A stretch of DNA of 64,000 bases, taken from Corallococcus sp. EGB. Lineage in GTDB: Bacteria; Myxococcota; Myxococcia; Myxococcales; Myxococcaceae. The first letter of the stretch is position 1. Each line of letters begins with the position of its first letter. The notes beneath the pieces were generated by a model. It worked only from the letters and a program-made list of their open reading frames with translations. It had not been told where the DNA came from and did not search any database. The stretch spans positions 7,971,356 through 8,035,355 of the forward strand of contig NZ_CP079946.1 in assembly GCF_019968905.1 (NCBI RefSeq), in the 5' to 3' direction. A program made the position numbers and the translations under genes. This document shows, piece by piece, positions 28,744 through 39,521 of this stretch.

Positions 28744-31700
28744 GTGCGACACCCCCAACCGAACACCGCTCCCCAGCCGTACCGGCCCCGCCACCACGTC
28801 CGCATCGTCACGGCCGCCAGCCTCTTTGACGGACACGACGCGGCCATCAACGTGATGCGCCGCCTGATGCAGTCCTCCGGCGCGGAGATCATCCACCTGG
28901 GCCACAACCGGTCCGTGGCGGAGATCGTCGACTGCGCCATCCAGGAGGACGCCCAGGGCATCGCCCTCACGTCCTACCAGGGCGGCCACGTCGAGTACTT
29001 CAAGTACATGATCGACCTGCTGCGCGAGCGCGGCGCGAACATCAAGGTGTTCGGCGGCGGCGGCGGCACCATCCTCCCCACGGAGATTGAGGAGCTGCAC
29101 CAGTACGGCGTCGCGCGCATCTATTCCCCGGACGACGGCCGCGCCATGGGCCTGCAGGGGATGATCGACGACCTCATCGCCCAATGCGACTTCGAGAAGC
29201 GCCCGTCCGACTTCAAGGGCCTCTTGAAGCAGCCGCTGCCCCGCGAGCCGGAGCGCATCGCGTCGCTCATCACCATCGCGGAGAACTTCGCGGACGCAGG
29301 GGAAGAGCTGCGCGCCGCGCTGAAGACCGCCGTCGCGGACGCCCCCCGGGTGCCCGTGCTGGGCATCACCGGCACGGGCGGCGCCGGCAAGTCCAGCCTG
29401 GTGGACGAGCTGGTGCGCCGCTTCCTGGCGGACTTCCCGGACAAGACGTTGGCGGTGCTCTCCGTGGATCCGTCCAAGCGCAAGTCCGGCGGCGCGCTGC
29501 TGGGCGACCGCATCCGCATGAACGCCATCGACAATCCGCGCGTCTACATGCGCTCGATGGCCACCCGCCAGAGCAACCTGGCCCTGTCCCGGCACGTCGC
29601 CCACTCCATTGAGGTCTGCAAGGCGGCGGGCTTCGACCTCATCGTGGTGGAGACCTCCGGCATCGGGCAGTCGGACACCGAAATCACCGAGCACTCGGAC
29701 GTGGCGCTCTACGTGATGACGGCCGAGTACGGCGCGGCGACGCAGCTCGAGAAGATCGACATGCTCGACTTCGCGGACGTCATCGCCATCAACAAGTTCG
29801 ACAAGCGCGGGTCGCTGGACGCGCTGCGCGACGTGAAGAAGCAGTGGAAGCGCAACCACAACGCCTTCACGCTGTCCGACGACGCGGTGCCCGTGTACGG
29901 CACCATCGCGTCGCAGTTCAACGACCCGGGCATGAACACGCTGTACCGGGCCATCATCGACGCGCTGGTGAAGAAGACGGGCGCGAAGCTGGACAGCCGC
30001 TTCCAGCTCACGCCCGGCATGAGCGAGAAGAAGTGGATCATCCCGCCGGAGCGCACGCGCTACCTGGCGGAGATCGTCGAGGCCTGCGAGGGCTACGACG
30101 GCTTCGTGCGCGCCCAGGCCGCCATCGCCCGGCGCATGTACCAGCTGCACGGCACCATCCAGGCCCTGCGCCAGAACGTGGGGAAGAAGAAGCTGGAGAT
30201 CGTCGAGCCGAAGGGCGCGGACGACGTGGTGCAGGTGACCGAGCGCGTGGAGGGCGAGCCCGCGTACCTGGGCGACCTGGTGGCGCTGTACCAGGACCTG
30301 GAGAGCCGCCTGCACGCGGACTGCCGGCGCCTGCTGGCCGAGTGGCCCGCGACGAAGAAGCGCTACGCCGCGTCCAAGTACCAGTTCCAGGTGCGCGACA
30401 AGGTCATCGAGCTGGACCTCATCTCGGAGACGCTGTCGCACCTGCGCGTGCCCAAGATTGCCCTGCCCAAGTATGAGGACTGGGGCGACATCTTGACGTG
30501 GCTGCTGCGGGAGAACGCGCCGGGCGCCTTCCCGTTCACCGCGGGCGTCTTCCCGCTCAAGCGCGAGGGCGAGGACCCCGCGCGCATGTTCGCGGGCGAG
30601 GGAGGCCCGGAGCGCACCAACAAGCGCTTCCACTACGTGTCGCGCGGCCTGCCGGCGAAGCGCCTGTCCACGGCGTTCGACTCGGTGACGCTGTACGGCG
30701 AGGACCCGGACCACCGGCCGGACATCTACGGCAAGGTGGGCAACTCGGGTGTGTCCATCGCGAACGTGGACGACGCGAAGAAGCTCTACTCCGGCTTCGA
30801 CCTGGCGGACCCGTCCACGTCCGTGTCCATGACCATCAACGGCCCTGCGCCCATGCTGCTGGGCTTCTTCCTCAACGCCGCGGTGGATCAGCAGTGCGAG
30901 AAGTGGATCCGCGCCAACGGCAAGGTGGAGGAGGTGGAGAAGAAGATCGACGCGCTCTACCGGGAGCGCGGCCTGCCGCGTCCGCGCTACCAGGGCGAGC
31001 TGCCCCAGGGCAACGACGGGCTGGGCCTGCTCTTGCTGGGCGTGTCCGGCGATGAGGTGCTGCCGCCGGAGGTCTACGCGAAGATCCGCGCGTCCACGCT
31101 GCAGGCGGTGCGCGGCACGGTGCAGGCGGACATCCTCAAGGAGGACCAGGCGCAGAACACCTGCATCTTCTCCACGGAGTTCGCCCTGCGGGTGATGGGC
31201 GACATCCAGCAGTACTTCATCGACCAGAAGGTGCGGAACTTCTACTCGGTGTCCATCTCCGGGTACCACATCGCGGAGGCCGGGGCGAACCCCATCTCCC
31301 AGCTGGCCTTCACGCTGGCCAACGGCTTCACCTTCGTCGAGTACTACCTGTCGCGAGGGATGCACATCGACGACTTCGCGCCCAACCTGTCGTTCTTCTT
31401 CTCCAACGGCATGGACCCCGAATACGCGGTGCTGGGGCGCGTGGCCCGCCGCATCTGGGCCAAGGCCATCCGGGACAAGTACGGCGGCAACGACCGGTCG
31501 CAGAAGCTGAAGTATCACATCCAGACGTCCGGCCGTTCGCTGCACGCGCAGGAGATTGCGTTCAACGACATCCGCACCACGTTGCAGGCGTTGCTGGCGC
31601 TCAACGACAACTGCAATTCGTTGCACACGAACGCCTACGACGAGGCCATCACCACGCCCACGGAGGAGAGCGTGCGGCGGGCGCTGGCCATCCAGCTCAT

Positions 31701-32211
31701 CATCAACAAGGAATTCGGCCTGTCGAAGAACGAGAACCCGAACCAGGGTGCGTTCATCATCGAGGAGCTGACGGACCTGGTGGAGGCGGCGGTGCTCAAC
31801 GAGTTCCGCGCCATCTCCGAGCGCGGCGGCGTGCTGGGCGCGATGGAGCGCATGTACCAGCGCTCCAAGATCCAGGAGGAGTCGCTCTACTACGAGACGC
31901 TCAAGCACGACGGGACGCTGCCCATCATCGGGGTGAATACCTTCCTGGATCCGAAGGGTTCCCCCACGGTGACGCCGCCGGAGGTCATCCGCGCGACGAA
32001 GGAGGAGAAGGACTACGCCATCACCGCGCGTGACGCCTTCTGGAAGCGCAACGCGAAGACGGCGCCCGCGGCCCTGGAGGCGGTGCGCCGCGCGGCGCTG
32101 GACAACGGCAACGTGTTCAGCGCGCTGATGGACGCCTGCAAGGTCTGCACGCTGGGCCAGCTGTCGCGCGCGCTGTACGAGGTGGGCGGTCAGTACCGGC
32201 GCAACATGTGA
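28744..32211 (+). CDS. icmF: Fused isobutyryl-CoA mutase with G-domain (IcmF)
   Basis: 1155 residues from GTG 28744. Three parts are fused. The N-terminal B12 domain has [20 protein letters not shown] with DGHDAA. The MeaB-like GTPase (about 200-420) has [42 protein letters not shown] and NKFDKRG. The C-terminal substrate barrel has [42 protein letters not shown] and [16 protein letters not shown]. It interconverts isobutyryl-CoA and n-butyryl-CoA (some members also pivalyl-CoA), linking valine degradation, butyrate and branched-chain starters. It starts 75 bases after meaB and may share its transcript. Confidence 0.95.
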   Translation: MRHPQPNTAPQPYRPRHHVRIVTAASLFDGHDAAINVMRRLMQSSGAEIIHLGHNRSVAEIVDCAIQEDAQGIALTSYQGGHVEYFKYMIDLLRERGANIKVFGGGGGTILPTEIEELHQYGVARIYSPDDGRAMGLQGMIDDLIAQCDFEKRPSDFKGLLKQPLPREPERIASLITIAENFADAGEELRAALKTAVADAPRVPVLGITGTGGAGKSSLVDELVRRFLADFPDKTLAVLSVDPSKRKSGGALLGDRIRMNAIDNPRVYMRSMATRQSNLALSRHVAHSIEVCKAAGFDLIVVETSGIGQSDTEITEHSDVALYVMTAEYGAATQLEKIDMLDFADVIAINKFDKRGSLDALRDVKKQWKRNHNAFTLSDDAVPVYGTIASQFNDPGMNTLYRAIIDALVKKTGAKLDSRFQLTPGMSEKKWIIPPERTRYLAEIVEACEGYDGFVRAQAAIARRMYQLHGTIQALRQNVGKKKLEIVEPKGADDVVQVTERVEGEPAYLGDLVALYQDLESRLHADCRRLLAEWPATKKRYAASKYQFQVRDKVIELDLISETLSHLRVPKIALPKYEDWGDILTWLLRENAPGAFPFTAGVFPLKREGEDPARMFAGEGGPERTNKRFHYVSRGLPAKRLSTAFDSVTLYGEDPDHRPDIYGKVGNSGVSIANVDDAKKLYSGFDLADPSTSVSMTINGPAPMLLGFFLNAAVDQQCEKWIRANGKVEEVEKKIDALYRERGLPRPRYQGELPQGNDGLGLLLLGVSGDEVLPPEVYAKIRASTLQAVRGTVQADILKEDQAQNTCIFSTEFALRVMGDIQQYFIDQKVRNFYSVSISGYHIAEAGANPISQLAFTLANGFTFVEYYLSRGMHIDDFAPNLSFFFSNGMDPEYAVLGRVARRIWAKAIRDKYGGNDRSQKLKYHIQTSGRSLHAQEIAFNDIRTTLQALLALNDNCNSLHTNAYDEAITTPTEESVRRALAIQLIINKEFGLSKNENPNQGAFIIEELTDLVEAAVLNEFRAISERGGVLGAMERMYQRSKIQEESLYYETLKHDGTLPIIGVNTFLDPKGSPTVTPPEVIRATKEEKDYAITARDAFWKRNAKTAPAALEAVRRAALDNGNVFSALMDACKVCTLGQLSRALYEVGGQYRRNM

Positions 32212-32222
32212 TGCGAGCGCCG

Positions 32223-32249
32223 CGGTCCCGGGCAGGTGTCCCGGGACCG
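32223..32249. terminator. Strong GC hairpin after icmF, probably bidirectional
   Basis: CGGTCCCGGG, loop CAGGTGT, CCCGGGACCG: a perfect 10-bp stem beginning 11 bases after the icmF stop. No T-run follows, as is common for terminators in such GC-rich genomes. It also lies just beyond the frame end of the minus-strand lipoprotein remnant at 32263, so it may serve both. Confidence 0.6.
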
Positions 32250-32262
32250 TGGCGTGGGTGCG

Positions 32263-32399
32263 TCAGGGGGGCAGCACGTCGAACTGGAGCGCGTGATTCC
32301 CGCGTCAGGGGCTGGGTCGTCCTTGGAATTACAGGTGCCCAGTGCGGACAGACAGGCGCTGAGTACGAAGACAGACAGCGGGCGTTTCCGTACGGGCAT
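32263..32399 (-). pseudogene. Tiny lipoprotein gene, apparently frameshifted
   Basis: ATG 32399 begins MPVRKRPLSVFVLSACLSALGTC, a lipoprotein-type signal with Cys near residue 23, then NSKDDPAPDAG. In the start frame translation runs on into icmF (to 32190) with odd composition. One frame over, GNHALQFDVLPP and a stop at 32263 have the local codon bias. A one-base loss in GCGGGAA (near 32295) would join them into a ~45-residue lipoprotein. It could be a real frameshift or a read error. Function unknown. Confidence 0.4.
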
Positions 32400-32478
32400 T
32401 GGATGAGCCCCCACTCCGGCGGGCTCCCACCCCATGCGATGACTGACGCTTCGCCAAACAACCCTTGCCCATTCACTG

Positions 32479-33219
32479 TCAGTACGGACTCGACGTGGGG
32501 CGGATGATGATTTCACTCACGTCCACGTCCGCCGGCTGGCTGATGGCGTAGCGGATGGCGCGGGCGATGGCGTCCGCTGGAATCGCGTCCTTGCGGAACT
32601 CGCGCATGTACTCGCGCGACGCCGGGTCGCTGATGCTGTCCGCCAGCTCCGACTGGGTGACTCCCGGGGAAATCACCGTCACGCGGATGTCCGCGCCCAC
32701 CTCCTGGCGCAGCCCTTCGGAGAGGGCCATCACCGCGTACTTCGTGGCGCAGTACACCGCCGCCGTCGGGCTCACCGCGTGCCCTCCAATGGAAGACAGG
32801 TTGATGAACTGCCCCGACTTCTGACGCTTCATCACCGGCAGCCCCGCCGCGATGCCGTGCAGCACGCCCCGGATGTTCACGTCGATCATCCGGTTCCACT
32901 CGTCCACCTTCAGCTCCTCCAGCTTCGACAGCGGCATCACCCCCGCGTTGTTGATGAGCACGTCCAGTTGCCCGAACTCCTTCAACGTGAAGGCCACGAA
33001 GCCCTCCACGTCCTCGCGCTTCGTCACGTCCAACGCGCGGTAGCGCGCCTCGCCGCCCTTGCTCCGCAGCTCTCCCGTCAGCGCCTCCAGCCGGTCCGTC
33101 CGGCGCGCGCCCAGCACCACCCTGGCCCCCTGACCGGCGAGCAGGCGGGCCGTCGCCTCGCCAATGCCGCTGCTCGCTCCGGTGATGGCCACCACCTTGC
33201 CCTGGATGTTCGTCGTCAT
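32479..33219 (-). CDS. Short-chain dehydrogenase/reductase
   Basis: 246 residues from ATG 33219: MTTNIQGKVVAITGASSGIGEATARLL with TGxxxGxG at 14-21. The motif NNAG is at about 91-94, the catalytic Ser in INLSSIGG near 141, and YCATK near 155-159. The family of oxidoreductases ending ISQPADVDVSEIIIRPTSSP is common in proteobacteria. Cytoplasmic, NADP(H)-preferring by the ARRTDR after strand 2 (inference). It is divergent from an AraC-type regulator 150 bases away. Confidence 0.92.
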   Translation of the reverse strand: MTTNIQGKVVAITGASSGIGEATARLLAGQGARVVLGARRTDRLEALTGELRSKGGEARYRALDVTKREDVEGFVAFTLKEFGQLDVLINNAGVMPLSKLEELKVDEWNRMIDVNIRGVLHGIAAGLPVMKRQKSGQFINLSSIGGHAVSPTAAVYCATKYAVMALSEGLRQEVGADIRVTVISPGVTQSELADSISDPASREYMREFRKDAIPADAIARAIRYAISQPADVDVSEIIIRPTSSPY

Positions 33220-33368
33220 TGCCTGTTCCTCGCTCGAAGGCCCGGCGCCAGAAGGGCACCGGGGATGGCGACACCCTCTCAAGGAAGAGGGAAACGGCGG
33301 TATCCGGATGCTCGCGGACTCTTGCCCATTCCTGCACGGACACCGCCCTCCCACCGGAGTTATGACGG

Positions 33369-34313
<945 letters not shown>

Positions 34314-34325
34314 CCCCTCGGGGCG

Positions 34326-34399
34326 AATGGCGGATGCGGCGTTGCGTTTGCACGTTGTGCCTCCCTTCCGGCCCCTGGCATCCGCCATTGCCCGGAAGG
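34326..34399 (+). promoter_or_regulatory. Interlocking inverted repeats in the leader of the ferritin-like gene
   Basis: Repeat A: AATGGCGGATGC (34326-34337) with GCATCCGCCATT (34378-34389), a perfect 12-bp pairing over a 40-base loop. Repeat B: CCTTCCGG (34364-34371) with CCGGAAGG (34392-34399), a perfect 8-bp pairing whose loop contains the 3' arm of A. In RNA the two would form a pseudoknot-like or alternative structure directly before the ATG at 34422. It could instead terminate the upstream araC gene. Confidence 0.45.
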
Positions 34400-34421
34400 C
34401 ATCCCCGGCGGGAGGGGCGCG

Positions 34422-35174
34422 ATGTCAGCTGGTGAAGGCGGAGACTGGGGCCTGAGGCGCACGGCGGAGCAACTCACGGTCGAGGAGCTGGAGCACGTGG
34501 CTCGCGAGGAGCCGCTCCACGACTCCACGCGGCGGCACTCGGGCAGCGCCGTGCGGTTCCTGCGGGCGCAGCTCTCGCGCATCTCGGGGCATCTGGGCGA
34601 GCTGCACCTGCCGGACTTCAAGGAGGTGGTGGGCAGCGCGCTCCAGGCCGTGGAGGGCGCCGCGCCGCTGCTCTTCGTGGCCCAGCTGCGGGAGCGGCTC
34701 GCCTTCGAGCGGACCAGCTCGCGGCTCTATGCGGGCCTGCTGGTGAAGACGCATGCCCTGGGCAGCTACCCGGGAGGCCCCACGCCGGAGCGCCTGGTGG
34801 AGCTGCACAACCAGGAGCTGGACCACCTGAACCTCGTCCGCGAGTGCATCTACCGGCTCGGGGCGGACGTGCCCCAGATGGCCCCGCTCGGGGACGGCGC
34901 GGATCCACGGCCGCACGGGCTGCTCCGGGCCGTGGACGACCCGTGCGCCACGCTGCAGGACGCGCTGTGCGCGGTCCTCATCTCCGAAATCCTCAACAAC
35001 GCGGGCTGGGCGATGCTCGTGGACCTGGCCGAGGAGCTGGGCCCGCCCGACCTGGCGGGCGCCTTCCGCGAGGTCTTGCGCGAGGAGGCGCTCCACCTGG
35101 ACGAGGTGACGACCTGGGTCGCCAACCTCCCGGACGACCTGCACGCCGGCAACGCGCGGGTCTCCGTCAGCTGA
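34422..35174 (+). CDS. Ferritin-like diiron-type protein
   Basis: 250 residues from ATG 34422, preceded by GGGAGGGG. A four-helix-bundle metal signature is visible: Glu96 in RLAFERTSSRLYAGLL, Glu132/His135 in NQELDHLNLVREC, Glu189 in LISEILNNAGWAML, and Glu222/His225 in REEALHLDEVT. Four Glu and two ExxH histidines are the classic carboxylate-bridged diiron set. The first ~70 residues are extra (TVEELEHVAREEPLHDSTRRHSGS). Oxidase, iron storage or stress role cannot be separated from sequence. The gene is single, with an unusual structured leader. Confidence 0.75.
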   Translation: MSAGEGGDWGLRRTAEQLTVEELEHVAREEPLHDSTRRHSGSAVRFLRAQLSRISGHLGELHLPDFKEVVGSALQAVEGAAPLLFVAQLRERLAFERTSSRLYAGLLVKTHALGSYPGGPTPERLVELHNQELDHLNLVRECIYRLGADVPQMAPLGDGADPRPHGLLRAVDDPCATLQDALCAVLISEILNNAGWAMLVDLAEELGPPDLAGAFREVLREEALHLDEVTTWVANLPDDLHAGNARVSVS

Positions 35175-35181
35175 AAAGCAC

Positions 35182-35760
35182 TCAGCGGGACACGGGCCGC
35201 CTGCGGGCCACCCGCTCGCGCACGGTCGCGATGAAGGCCGGCTTGTCCGCGCTCCCCTTCACGCCGTCGAAGTCCAGGTCCAGGTTCTCCGCGATGGCCC
35301 GGAGGTACTCCAGACAGGGCTCGTCCTCTGGCGTCTTGCCTTCCGCGAACAGCGGATGACAGGTGGAGCAGTAATTGACCACCCAGACGCGCTCGTCCTT
35401 GGGAATCTCCAGGGAGACGGGGTTGCCGTCGCTCAGGTCCTCGTCGAGCGGCTCGATGCGCCAGACGCCCGTGGCGTCATCGTCATCCATGAGCAGCTGC
35501 CGGTAGTTGAGGCTGGGGACGAACTCCCACTCCCCCCAGTCGTAACCGAAGGCCTGCGTCCGCGTGCGCCGGGCGCGGCCGCGGGCCGCTTCGAAGGCAC
35601 CGGCATCCTCCGGCGCCTCGCCGGCGGCGAAGAAGAAGAGCTCCAGCACGGCCTCGTCGTCGCCCAAGCCGTCCTCCTCGCACTCCTTGCCGGCCTTCTC
35701 CCCGCAGGCGAACGACATGGGGGGACCGCAGACACTGCATCGGTAGTCGTGGACGCCCAT
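35182..35760 (-). CDS. Hypothetical acidic protein with N-terminal CxxC
   Basis: 192 residues, ATG 35760. It starts MGVHDYRCSVCGPPMSFACG, a possible half zinc ribbon. An acidic middle follows (FGYDWGEWEFVPSLNYRQLLMDDDDATGVWRIEPLDED), then NYCSTCHPLF near residue 130, which supplies another CxxC. No signal peptide. The four Cys in two CxxC pairs suggest metal binding. Cytoplasmic. No family recognised. It converges on the ferritin-like gene with 7 bases between stops. Confidence 0.75.
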   Translation of the reverse strand: MGVHDYRCSVCGPPMSFACGEKAGKECEEDGLGDDEAVLELFFFAAGEAPEDAGAFEAARGRARRTRTQAFGYDWGEWEFVPSLNYRQLLMDDDDATGVWRIEPLDEDLSDGNPVSLEIPKDERVWVVNYCSTCHPLFAEGKTPEDEPCLEYLRAIAENLDLDFDGVKGSADKPAFIATVRERVARRRPVSR

Positions 35761-35788
35761 GGCCGGGAGGCTAGCAGCCCCTGCGCCC

Positions 35789-36334
35789 TCATTCCTCGAC
35801 GTCCTTCATCACGTCGAAGGTGCACGTCAGCTCGCCGCCATCCGCGTAGCGATAGACGAAGCGCCCTTGCGCGGCGAACTCCGTCAAGTCCTCCAGCGTC
35901 ACCGAGCCCTCCACCGGCACGCCGGGCGGAGAGAGATAGCCGGCCCCCGAGCCGATGTTCCCCACCCACCGCGTCACCAGCGACGACTCCGTGGGCACCA
36001 GCTGTGCCTCCCGGGACGTGAGGCCCACGCGCCGGTCCTGTTTCACCCGGGCGTCCTCCACCAGGTGGATGTCCACGCCGAAGCCCTCCAGGACCGGCTC
36101 GTCCTCGGGCGTGTAGTCCAGGTCGATGAAGGTGTCCGGCAGCTCGCCCTGCTCGGAGCGGTGCACCAGCGCGGAGGACTCCTGCAGCGGCCAGCGCACG
36201 CGCCGCCCCTGGTGCGTGCCCCGGCATTCGCCCGTGGCCCTGGGCAGGTTGTCCAGCCAGAAGCAGGAGGAGACGCAGAGACCGCAGGCCAGGAGGGGCA
36301 GCACGGTGCGCGCAGGAAGGGCCATGGCCCTCAT
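35789..36334 (-). CDS. Hypothetical lipoprotein
   Basis: 181 residues if started at ATG 36334 (MRAMALPARTVLPLLACGLCVSSC); the ATG at 36367 would add 11 residues ahead of the signal. Lipobox VSSC puts the lipid on Cys24. The mature part (TFIDLDYTPEDEPVLEGFGVDIHLVED, VYRYADGGELTCTFDVMKDVEE) is acidic with no recognised domain. Both this gene and the preceding CxxC protein run on the minus strand with 28 bases between them and may form an operon. The 264 bases upstream, to the divergent M16 gene, contain a C7/G7 hairpin (36387-36410). Confidence 0.72.
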   Translation of the reverse strand: MRAMALPARTVLPLLACGLCVSSCFWLDNLPRATGECRGTHQGRRVRWPLQESSALVHRSEQGELPDTFIDLDYTPEDEPVLEGFGVDIHLVEDARVKQDRRVGLTSREAQLVPTESSLVTRWVGNIGSGAGYLSPPGVPVEGSVTLEDLTEFAAQGRFVYRYADGGELTCTFDVMKDVEE

Positions 36335-36598
36335 CGTATCTGGAAGGCCGCGCCTGAAGCGGAGCACGGTCTCCCAGCAACTCCTGCCCCCCCTGTTCCT
36401 GCCGGGGGGGAGGGATGACGAAACACGGGCAGGGGTGCTATGAACCTGGCGCCGTCTGCCTTTGCCGCTCCGGCCTGCTTTCCGTCAGGCTTTGTCTCCC
36501 CTGCCGTTCCACCATCCACATCGTTCATTTCCCGCCCGGGGGAGGCGTGGGGCCGTGCGCCCTTCGTGGGCCACCTCCGGGTTCGTGCCTGGAGTCGT

Positions 36599-39349
36599 AT
36601 GTCTTTTCAGTCGGGTCCCTTCCGCGCGTCGCGGCTGGCCGTGGCCGCGCTGACCTCCCTGTCCCTGACGCTGGGCGGCTGCGCCACGCTTCCGCCGCGA
36701 GGACAGGTCGTGATGCGCGACGTGTCCTTCCCGCTGCGCGACTTCCGCATGCCGTCCGGTCTGCGCGTGGTGGTGGAGCGCGACGCGCGCGCGCCCGTGG
36801 TGGCGGTGGTCGCGGTGGTGGGCGCGGGCGGCTCCAGCGATCCGGGCGGCAAGGAAGGCCTGGCGCACCTGGTGGAGCACCTGGCCTTCCGCGCGCGTCC
36901 CGCCAACGGCCCTTCCGTGCAGGCGCGGCTCAACGCCTCCGGCGCGGGCCACTCCAACGCCAGCACCAGCCTGGACTACACCGCCTACGAGGAGCTCGCG
37001 CCCAAGGAGTCGCTGGCCTCGCTGGTGAAGCTGGAGGGGGAGCGGCTGGCGTCGCCCCTCTCCAACATCAGCCCGGAGGTCTTCGCGGTGGAGCGCGAGG
37101 TGGTGCGCAACGAGCTGCGCCAGCGCAACGAGACGGGCTACGTGGGCCAGGTGTTCAGCTGGGTGCACGCGGCGTCCTTCCCGGCGGGGGACCCGTACTC
37201 GCGGCCCGTGGTGGGCTCGCACGAGTCGCTGTCCGCCCTCACGCTGGCGGACGCGCACCGCTTCGCGCGCGCCCACTACCGCCCGGACAACGTCACCCTG
37301 GTCATCTCCGGGGACGTGGACCTGGCGGAGGTGGAGGCCACGCTCCTGCAGAACCTGCCGCCCGCGTGGGTGGGCACCGGCGCCCCGCTGGCGCTGGACA
37401 CGCGCATGCCGGCGCAGCGCCCGGAGCCTCCGGCCGCCCCCGTCACCAAGACGCTGCCGGTCTACGCGGCGGCGGTGCCGTCGCCGGAGCTGTACCTGTC
37501 CTGGGTGCTGCCGCGCTCCTTCGACGAGGCCAGCGCCGTGCATGACTTCGTGGGCACCAGCCTGGACAACAACCTCTGGGAGGCGGTGCGCAGCGACGGC
37601 GACATCGCGGGCATCTCCACGGGGCTGGTGCGCGGCACGCGGGCGTCGCTGCTCATCGTGCGCGTGAACCTGTCGCGCGGGGACCACCCGGAGCGCTCGG
37701 CGGAGAAGGTGCTGGACCAGGTGCACAAGACCTGGAGCGGCGAGATTGAAGCCAGCGGGGTCCTGGGCCAGGAGTTCAACTTCCAGGCCCTGCGCCGCCA
37801 GGTGGTGACGAGCATGGTGCTGGAGTCGGAGCAGCTGCTGGCGCGCACGCGGAGCCGCGCGCTGCTCACCCACTTCACGACGGACGTGCGTTCGTACACG
37901 CGCTCGCAGATGGCGCTGATGGGGCTGGGCGGCAGCAAGGTGACGGACTTCGCGTACCAGTGGCTCCAGCGCGGCCGGGCGCACGCCATCCTCGTGCGGC
38001 CTGGGGAGAGCGGCACGCAGGTGGCGCCCCCCGTGCTGGCGAAGCTGCCCGGCGGCGAGCCGGCGGTGGAGGGCGGCGAGCGCGTCACGCCGTCCATGCT
38101 GGCGGCCACGTCGGCGCCCGTGCAGGTGCTGAAGCTGGAGAACGGCATGGAGGTGCTGCTGGCGCCCCGGCCGGGCCTGCCGGTGGTGCGCATGGGCGCG
38201 GCGATGGGCGGCGGGACGTCGCACGGCGCGAAGCCGGGCGTGGCGGACCTGGCGAAGTGGGGCGCCTTCCGCGAGTCCTACTTCGAGGGCCGCCCGAGCG
38301 ACTGGGGCCTGCATGAGGGCTCGCGCACGAAGCTGGACCACGTGCGCGTGGACATGGCCGGCACGGCGGGCAACGTGGGCAACATGCTGGCGATGCTCGC
38401 GGAGGAGCTGTCCAGCACCCGCACGTCGGAGGACGTGGTGCGCTACTGGCGCGAGCAGGTGCAGCCGTGGCGCGAGGCGGTGGACACGCGGCCGGAGGTG
38501 CTGGCGCACCGGGACCTGATGCACGCGCTCTACGGCACGCACCCCTACGCCCAGGAGGCCACGAGCGCCCAGATGGCGCAGGTGTCCTGGTCGGAGGCGC
38601 AGGCGTGGCTGGAGGACGTCTACCGGCCGGGCAACACCACGGTGGTGGTGGCGGGCGAGTTCGACGTGAAGGAGGTCGAGCCGCTGGTGCGCAAGTACCT
38701 GGGGGGCTGGAGCCGGGGCAAGCCGCTGCCGGTGGCCGTGCCGCCGGCGCCGGAGCTGCCCGCGGCGGCGAAGGTGAGCACGCTCTTCACCCCGCGTCCC
38801 GGGGCGACCCAGGGCCAGGTGCAGGTGGCCTGCCGGCTGCCCACGGCCACGCCGGAGCGGGAGGCGCGCTACGCGATGATGGCGGAGCTGCTGGAGGTGG
38901 AGGCATACCAGGGCACGCGCGCGGGAACGGGGGCGTCGTACGGCTTCAACGCCACTCCCTGGATTGGCCGGGGCGGCGCGGCGCACCTGCTGCTGGGCGG
39001 CAGCCTGGACGCGCAGCGGATGAGCGAGGGCGTGACGTCCCTGCGCGGGACGCTGGCGGCGCTCGCGAAGGACGTGTCCGAAGCGGACGTGGCGCGCGTC
39101 CGGGCGCGGCTGCTGGCGCAGCAGGCGGTGTCGTTCATCTCCACGGACGCGTGGGTGGAGGCGCTGCTCCAGGCGCGCGTGCGGGGCTTCCCGGTGGAGG
39201 CCGTGGCGCAGCGTCCGGCGCACCTCCAGGCGGTGACGGCGGACGCGCTGAAGCAGGAGTTCGCGGGCTGCCTCCAGCGCCTCGTGGTGAGCGTCACGGG
39301 TGATGAGACGCCCGGCCGCGCCGCGCTCCAGGCGGTGTCGGTGCCGTAG
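36599..39349 (+). CDS. M16 family zinc metallopeptidase, two-domain lipoprotein
   Basis: 916 residues from ATG 36599 behind GGAG; the open frame from 36440 adds non-signal sequence. MSFQSGPFRASRLAVAALTSLSLTLGGC is a lipoprotein signal with Cys28. The inverted zinc motif HLVEH (His90, Glu93, His94) and the downstream ligand region AVEREVVRNELRQRNETGY are intact, so the first M16 half is active. The second half (from about 500) has MGGGTSHGAKPGVADLAKWGAF and lacks HxxEH, the usual inactive partner domain. M16 enzymes clamp and cut peptides; being periplasmic/outer-membrane, it probably degrades peptides outside the cytoplasm. Confidence 0.9.
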   Translation: MSFQSGPFRASRLAVAALTSLSLTLGGCATLPPRGQVVMRDVSFPLRDFRMPSGLRVVVERDARAPVVAVVAVVGAGGSSDPGGKEGLAHLVEHLAFRARPANGPSVQARLNASGAGHSNASTSLDYTAYEELAPKESLASLVKLEGERLASPLSNISPEVFAVEREVVRNELRQRNETGYVGQVFSWVHAASFPAGDPYSRPVVGSHESLSALTLADAHRFARAHYRPDNVTLVISGDVDLAEVEATLLQNLPPAWVGTGAPLALDTRMPAQRPEPPAAPVTKTLPVYAAAVPSPELYLSWVLPRSFDEASAVHDFVGTSLDNNLWEAVRSDGDIAGISTGLVRGTRASLLIVRVNLSRGDHPERSAEKVLDQVHKTWSGEIEASGVLGQEFNFQALRRQVVTSMVLESEQLLARTRSRALLTHFTTDVRSYTRSQMALMGLGGSKVTDFAYQWLQRGRAHAILVRPGESGTQVAPPVLAKLPGGEPAVEGGERVTPSMLAATSAPVQVLKLENGMEVLLAPRPGLPVVRMGAAMGGGTSHGAKPGVADLAKWGAFRESYFEGRPSDWGLHEGSRTKLDHVRVDMAGTAGNVGNMLAMLAEELSSTRTSEDVVRYWREQVQPWREAVDTRPEVLAHRDLMHALYGTHPYAQEATSAQMAQVSWSEAQAWLEDVYRPGNTTVVVAGEFDVKEVEPLVRKYLGGWSRGKPLPVAVPPAPELPAAAKVSTLFTPRPGATQGQVQVACRLPTATPEREARYAMMAELLEVEAYQGTRAGTGASYGFNATPWIGRGGAAHLLLGGSLDAQRMSEGVTSLRGTLAALAKDVSEADVARVRARLLAQQAVSFISTDAWVEALLQARVRGFPVEAVAQRPAHLQAVTADALKQEFAGCLQRLVVSVTGDETPGRAALQAVSVP

Positions 39350-39521
39350 CGGGGGAGGCGCTCCGTGGGGCGGGACGGGTGCGCCCCGCCCCATGGCGTC
39401 GATGCCGGGTGAGGCGCGGCCGGGCGCCCTCTGTCCGCCCTCAGGCCTGGAGGAGCGTTGGGGCCCTCGGAGGCCATCCGCGGCACGACCCATCCGGGTC
39501 CGCGCCTCCGTATGACGGGGC

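Noticed and set aside
27574-31908. 1444-residue minus-strand ORF opposite mutB-meaB-icmF
   Set aside because: Antisense shadow of GC-rich coding DNA; composition (His, Arg, Val, Leu) has no domains, while the plus strand holds well-known enzymes.
36440-36598. N-terminal extension of the M16 gene (open to 36440)
   Set aside because: A lipoprotein signal with GGAG begins at 36599; the extension would bury it.
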